From positions 620,001 to 684,000 of the forward strand of contig NZ_CP033092.2 of the NCBI RefSeq assembly GCF_003697165.2: a DNA stretch of 64,000 nt, read 5' to 3'. Positions 60,574 through 64,000 of this stretch are shown here, one piece after another (the stretch's first letter is position 1; each line of letters opens with the position of its first letter). A program made the translations under genes and the position numbers. The notes beneath the pieces were generated by a model, which was not told the DNA's origin, did no database searches, and saw only the letters and a list, made by a program, of their open reading frames with translations. This DNA is from Escherichia coli DSM 30083 = JCM 1649 = ATCC 11775. GTDB lineage: Bacteria > Pseudomonadota > Gammaproteobacteria > Enterobacterales > Enterobacteriaceae.

Positions 60574-62007
60574 ATGAAAGTAACGCTGCCAGAGTTTGAA
60601 CGTGCAGGAGTGATGGTGGTTGGTGATGTGATGCTGGATCGTTACTGGTATGGTCCCACCAGCCGTATCTCGCCGGAAGCGCCGGTGCCCGTGGTTAAAG
60701 TGAATACCATCGAAGAACGTCCGGGCGGCGCGGCTAACGTGGCGATGAATATCGCTTCTCTCGGTGCTAATGCACGCCTGGTCGGGTTGACGGGCATTGA
60801 CGATGCGGCGCGCGCGCTCAGTAAATCTCTGGCCGACGTCAACGTCAAATGCGACTTTGTTTCTGTACCGACGCATCCGACCATCACCAAATTACGGGTA
60901 CTTTCCCGCAACCAACAGCTGATCCGTCTGGATTTCGAAGAAGGTTTCGAAGGGGTTGATCCGCAGCCGCTGCACGAGCGGATTAATCAGGCACTGAGTT
61001 CGATTGGCGCGCTGGTGCTTTCTGACTACGCCAAAGGTGCGCTGGCAAGCGTACAGCAGATGATCCAACTGGCGCGTAAAGCGGGTGTTCCGGTGCTGAT
61101 TGATCCAAAAGGTACCGATTTTGAGCGCTACCGCGGCGCTACGCTGTTAACGCCGAATCTCTCGGAATTTGAAGCTGTTGTCGGTAAATGTAAGACCGAA
61201 GAAGAGATTGTTGAGCGCGGCATGAAACTGATTGCCGATTACGAACTCTCGGCTCTGTTAGTGACCCGTTCCGAACAGGGTATGTCGCTGCTGCAACCGG
61301 GTAAAGCGCCGCTGCATATGCCAACCCAGGCGCAGGAAGTGTATGACGTTACCGGTGCGGGCGACACGGTGATTGGCGTCCTGGCGGCAACGCTGGCAGC
61401 GGGTAATTCGCTGGAAGAAGCCTGCTTCTTTGCCAATGCGGCGGCTGGTGTGGTGGTCGGCAAACTGGGGACATCCACGGTTTCGCCGATCGAGCTGGAA
61501 AACGCAGTACGTGGACGTGCAGATACCGGCTTTGGTGTGATGACCGAAGAGGAACTGAAGCTTGCTGTAGCGGCAGCGCGTAAACGCGGTGAAAAAGTGG
61601 TGATGACCAACGGTGTCTTTGACATCCTGCACGCTGGGCACGTCTCTTATCTGGCAAATGCCCGTAAACTGGGTGACCGTTTGATTGTCGCTGTGAACAG
61701 CGATGCCTCCACCAAACGGCTGAAAGGGGATTCCCGCCCCGTTAACCCGCTCGAACAGCGTATGATTGTGCTGGGCGCACTGGAAGCGGTCGACTGGGTG
61801 GTGTCGTTTGAAGAGGACACGCCGCAGCGCTTGATCGCCGGGATCTTGCCAGATCTGCTGGTGAAAGGCGGCGACTATAAACCAGAAGAGATTGCCGGGA
61901 GTAAAGAAGTCTGGGCCAACGGTGGCGAAGTGCTGGTGCTCAACTTTGAAGACGGTTGCTCGACGACCAATATCATCAAGAAGATCCAACTGGATAAAAA
62001 AGGCTAA
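60574..62007 (+). CDS. hldE: Bifunctional heptose kinase/adenylyltransferase HldE
   Basis: 477-residue cytosolic enzyme that phosphorylates D-glycero-beta-D-manno-heptose 7-phosphate and later adds AMP, making ADP-heptose for the lipopolysaccharide inner core. N-terminal ribokinase-type domain (residues 1-318, with VTGAGDTVIGVLAA) and C-terminal cytidylyltransferase-type domain (344-477, NGVFDILHAGHVSYL). Starts 47 bases after glnE with CAGGAGA upstream. Confidence 0.97.
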   Translation: MKVTLPEFERAGVMVVGDVMLDRYWYGPTSRISPEAPVPVVKVNTIEERPGGAANVAMNIASLGANARLVGLTGIDDAARALSKSLADVNVKCDFVSVPTHPTITKLRVLSRNQQLIRLDFEEGFEGVDPQPLHERINQALSSIGALVLSDYAKGALASVQQMIQLARKAGVPVLIDPKGTDFERYRGATLLTPNLSEFEAVVGKCKTEEEIVERGMKLIADYELSALLVTRSEQGMSLLQPGKAPLHMPTQAQEVYDVTGAGDTVIGVLAATLAAGNSLEEACFFANAAAGVVVGKLGTSTVSPIELENAVRGRADTGFGVMTEEELKLAVAAARKRGEKVVMTNGVFDILHAGHVSYLANARKLGDRLIVAVNSDASTKRLKGDSRPVNPLEQRMIVLGALEAVDWVVSFEEDTPQRLIAGILPDLLVKGGDYKPEEIAGSKEVWANGGEVLVLNFEDGCSTTNIIKKIQLDKKG

Positions 62008-62051
62008 CTGGAAAGCGGTTCACAGATCTCGCTTCGTAGCAGGCAGATCTA

Positions 62052-62080
62052 TTGACGCTGTTGTTTTTTCAACCTAAAGT
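62052..62080 (+). promoter_or_regulatory. Sigma70 promoter of the sib RNA
   Basis: TTGACG, seventeen bases, then TAAAGT: a good -35 box, ideal spacing and a fair -10 box. It predicts an RNA start near 62087, exactly where the conserved sib sequence begins. Confidence 0.75.
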
Positions 62081-62086
62081 AAAGGA

Positions 62087-62230
62087 ACAAGGGTAAGGGA
62101 GGATTTCTCCCCCCTCTGATGAGTTGTTAGTAAGTCGGGAAACTTAACAGTAACAACACAACCAGTATGATGACGAACTTCATCATAACCCTTTCCTTCT
62201 ATAAGGCCCCTTCCTCGGGAGGGGCTTTCC
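62087..62230 (+). ncRNA. Sib antisense RNA (SibD/SibE type)
   Basis: An RNA of about 140 bases that begins near ACAAGGGTAAGGGAGG, as in K-12 Sib RNAs, and ends in the terminator GCCCCTTCC/GGGAGGGGC plus T residues (62206-62228). It covers the whole ibs open frame on the other strand and so represses the toxic peptide by base pairing. The K-12 region between hldE and yqiK carries two units (sibD and sibE); only one is found here. Exact ends are inferred. Confidence 0.85.
62127..62186 (-). CDS. Small toxic membrane peptide Ibs (IbsD/IbsE type)
   Basis: A 19-residue peptide: an MMKFV start, a pure Val/Ile/Leu core and the C-terminal SFPTY. It matches the Ibs family of hydrophobic toxins, which insert in the inner membrane and depolarise it when antisense control is lost. 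It lies entirely opposite the Sib RNA. The sequence AAGGAAAGG lies a few bases upstream. Whether it is ibsD or ibsE cannot be decided from one copy. Confidence 0.85.
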   Translation of the reverse strand: MMKFVIILVVLLLLSFPTY

Positions 62231-62378
62231 CGTTTCAGCCCCTTGCTGACTCCCCGATTGTTGATGAGCGCCGGACCCCGCGCAACGCTTTCCCAGAGGC
62301 AGTTTTACCTTCCCCGAGCAGTCACGCAAAATGCTGCAACAGCCTGATCATTTGCACCTTTTAGCGGAACGCAGATAT
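62231..62378. other. Spacer between sib locus and yqiK terminator
   Basis: About 150 noncoding bases; in K-12 a second sib/ibs unit lies in this interval. Here I see no second Ibs frame and no sib-like promoter or terminator. Confidence 0.5.
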
Positions 62379-62408
62379 AAAAAATCCCCGGCTTTTTGGG
62401 CCAGGGAT
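62379..62408 (-). terminator. Terminator of yqiK
   Basis: On the minus strand AATCCCTGGC/GCCGGGGATT pair with one G-T pair around a short loop and continue into TTTTTTA, 18 bases past the yqiK stop codon. Confidence 0.85.
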
Positions 62409-62425
62409 TATTCATAGAAGAGGGT

Positions 62426-64000
62426 TTACTCTGCTTTTTCTTCGACGGGAGTTGTTGAGCTTAAGGATGAAGTCAATGCCGCCAGTGAGCCGCCTGAAAC
62501 GCCAATTTCATTGAGCAAGGAGTCAATCAGCGGTGCCTGTGTGCGGTAAGAGAGTGCGGCTGATAACGCTTGTTCTGCCAGGTTTCCGCCCCCCACATTC
62601 CCCGTGTTTGCATCACCCGTAGCGCCACCACGATTCAGCCCATCGACCTGAATAATTTTGATGCCGTCGATAGCCTTCATAGGCTCAACGGATTTCTCAA
62701 TTACCGCAGGCAGCGCCTGCAATAATGCCAGTTTGAATTTAAGGCTGGTTTGTTCATCAGAAAGTACGTTGATAGCATCGTTCAGCGCACGTTGTGCTTC
62801 TGCTTCCGCCAGACCCTTTTTACGTGTAGCTTCGGCTAACTCAACGATAGCCGCCGCCTGCATCTCTGCGGCTTCTTTTTCTGCTTTCGCCCGCACGGTC
62901 AGTTCAACCGCTTTGGTTTCTGCATCCTGCGCTGCGGCGATCAACGCCACTTGTTTAGCACGATCGGCTTCGGCAGTCTGGCGAGTGGTTTCTACGTTTT
63001 GTTGGGCGCTTACTGCTTCTGCGAGTGCAAGGTTAGCACGCGCTTCTGCCTGGGACTGTTGTTCCGATTTGGCGGCAATAGCGATCGATTTCGTCTGGTT
63101 AGCGATTTCGGTGACCTGCTGCTGTTCGATCTCTTTAATGCGAACTTCACGTTCGGCCTCAACCTTTCTTGAGCGGACGGCCTGTTCGCGGTCGATTTCC
63201 GTTTCCTGAATCTGTCGTTCAGCCAGAATTCGCGTCTGCTCTGCTTCACGACGACGTTCAGCTTCAAAAGCCGCAATTTTCGCATTCTGCTCAGCGGTAC
63301 GGGTTTTAACCTGCTGCTCCTGCTCAAGCGTCATAAACGCTTCTTGTTGTTCAATCTCCAACTTGCGCGAAAGTGCATCACGGTTTTTCTCACGCACTGC
63401 GACTTCCACATCCTGTTCAACTTCGTTACGTTCGCGACGACGGCGCTCCGTCTCCTGAGTCAGTTTGGTTAAACCTTCGGCGTCAAAGGCATTGTTCGGA
63501 TTGAAATGTTCTTTCGAGGTCTGGTTAAAGTTGGTAAGTGAAACGCTTTCCAGTTCCAGGCCATTTTTCGACAGATCTTCAGCTACGGTATTTTGTACTC
63601 CCTGCACGAAGTTCTCGCGGGTATCCTGTAACTCATGCATGGTCATTTGTGCCGCTGTTGCACGGAGGGCATCGACAAATTTATCTTCCACCAGCATACG
63701 TAAGTCTTCAGGCGACAGGGTGCGTTGCCCCAGCGTCTGGGCCGCAGTGGCGATGCCTTCTACTGACGGTTTTACCCGTACAAAGAAAGCCACTACAACA
63801 TCAACACGCATACGATCTTTCGTAATCAGGCTATCAATGGTTGAGCGGCTGACTTCCAGCTTCAGGGTATTCATATTGATGGGAATTATTTCATGAAAGA
63901 TCGGCATCACGATTGCGCCACCGCTCATCACCACTTTTTGCCCACTTAAACCAGTACGAACAAATGCTTGCTCTGCCGAAGCGCGACGATAGAGCCTGGC
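62426..64000 (-). CDS. yqiK: Flotillin-family protein YqiK, N-terminus cut by window
   Basis: The visible 524 residues are the C-terminal 95% of an about 553-residue membrane protein; the N-terminal transmembrane segment (about 29 residues) lies past the window edge, and the frame is open to base 64000. An SPFH/band 7 domain (MPIFHEIIPINMNTLKLEV onward) is followed by a very long Ala/Glu/Gln/Arg coiled coil (about residues 200-400) and a Gly/Asn-rich C-terminal part. Flotillins scaffold membrane microdomains; YqiK's exact role in E. coli is unclear. Confidence 0.95.
   Translation of the reverse strand, partial: ARLYRRASAEQAFVRTGLSGQKVVMSGGAIVMPIFHEIIPINMNTLKLEVSRSTIDSLITKDRMRVDVVVAFFVRVKPSVEGIATAAQTLGQRTLSPEDLRMLVEDKFVDALRATAAQMTMHELQDTRENFVQGVQNTVAEDLSKNGLELESVSLTNFNQTSKEHFNPNNAFDAEGLTKLTQETERRRRERNEVEQDVEVAVREKNRDALSRKLEIEQQEAFMTLEQEQQVKTRTAEQNAKIAAFEAERRREAEQTRILAERQIQETEIDREQAVRSRKVEAEREVRIKEIEQQQVTEIANQTKSIAIAAKSEQQSQAEARANLALAEAVSAQQNVETTRQTAEADRAKQVALIAAAQDAETKAVELTVRAKAEKEAAEMQAAAIVELAEATRKKGLAEAEAQRALNDAINVLSDEQTSLKFKLALLQALPAVIEKSVEPMKAIDGIKIIQVDGLNRGGATGDANTGNVGGGNLAEQALSAALSYRTQAPLIDSLLNEIGVSGGSLAALTSSLSSTTPVEEKAE

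Overview
This window is ordinary chromosomal core of Escherichia coli or a very close relative. Nearly every protein is recognisable at full family length, gene order matches the K-12 chromosome between tdcG and yqiK (read in the opposite direction to the K-12 map), and the spacers hold typical E. coli REP/BIME repeats. I see no insertion sequence, prophage, CRISPR array, integron or rRNA. One tRNA, one riboswitch and one small antisense-RNA/toxic-peptide locus are present. Gene names come from recognition of protein sequence and order; no database was searched.

Layout. 1-6.3 kb: the end of tdcG, the cysteine uptake/degradation pair dlsT(cyuP)-cyuA, yhaL, yhaK/yhaJ and a single DUF805 gene. 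6.6-10.8 kb: a leftward run of stress-related small membrane and periplasmic genes (yqjA-mzrA, yqjC-D-E-K-F, yqjG). 11.2-16.8 kb: the galacturonate regulon (exuR, exuT, uxaC, uxaA) with three similar operator-like palindromes and a CRP site. 16.9-25.9 kb: ygjV, sstT, the alx gene behind its pH/manganese riboswitch, ygjR-Q-P, rlmG and fadH. 26-36 kb: a sugar block made of ygjJ-ygjK (probable outer-membrane protein plus periplasmic GH63 glucosidase), the transporter ygjI, and ebgR-ebgA-ebgC. 36-42 kb: ygjH, patA, aer, the nickel/iron pair yqjI/yqjH, tRNA-Ile and mug. 42.4-46.5 kb: the macromolecular synthesis operon rpsU-dnaG-rpoD. 46.8-56.1 kb: tsaD, the L-tartrate genes ttdR/ttdABT, plsY, folB, uppP, cca and ygiM. 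56.4-64 kb: ygiF, glnE, hldE, a sib/ibs locus and the C-terminal 95% of the flotillin gene yqiK.

How the parts work together. Several self-contained catabolic modules (cysteine, galacturonate, tartrate, beta-galactoside, fatty acid, putrescine) are interleaved with essential machinery (RNA polymerase sigma factor, primase, ribosomal protein S21, tRNA modification and CCA addition, phospholipid, folate and undecaprenyl-phosphate metabolism). Regulatory sites can be read directly for many modules: sigma54 before patA, sigma28 before aer, Fur and YqjI sites before yqjH, FadR-like before fadH, and ExuR/CRP between exuT and uxaC.

I found no new multi-gene system. The most interesting observations are modest: (1) an EbgR-operator-like palindrome in the ebgR-ygjH spacer, suggesting two operators flanking ebgR and possible control of ygjH; (2) differences from the K-12 layout as I know it: no higBA between rlmG and fadH, one DUF805 gene instead of two, and one sib/ibs unit instead of two; (3) a palindrome built around the alx promoter; (4) a terminator for sstT embedded in the coding end of ygjV; (5) an outer-membrane-type C-terminus on YgjJ next to the YgjK glucosidase.
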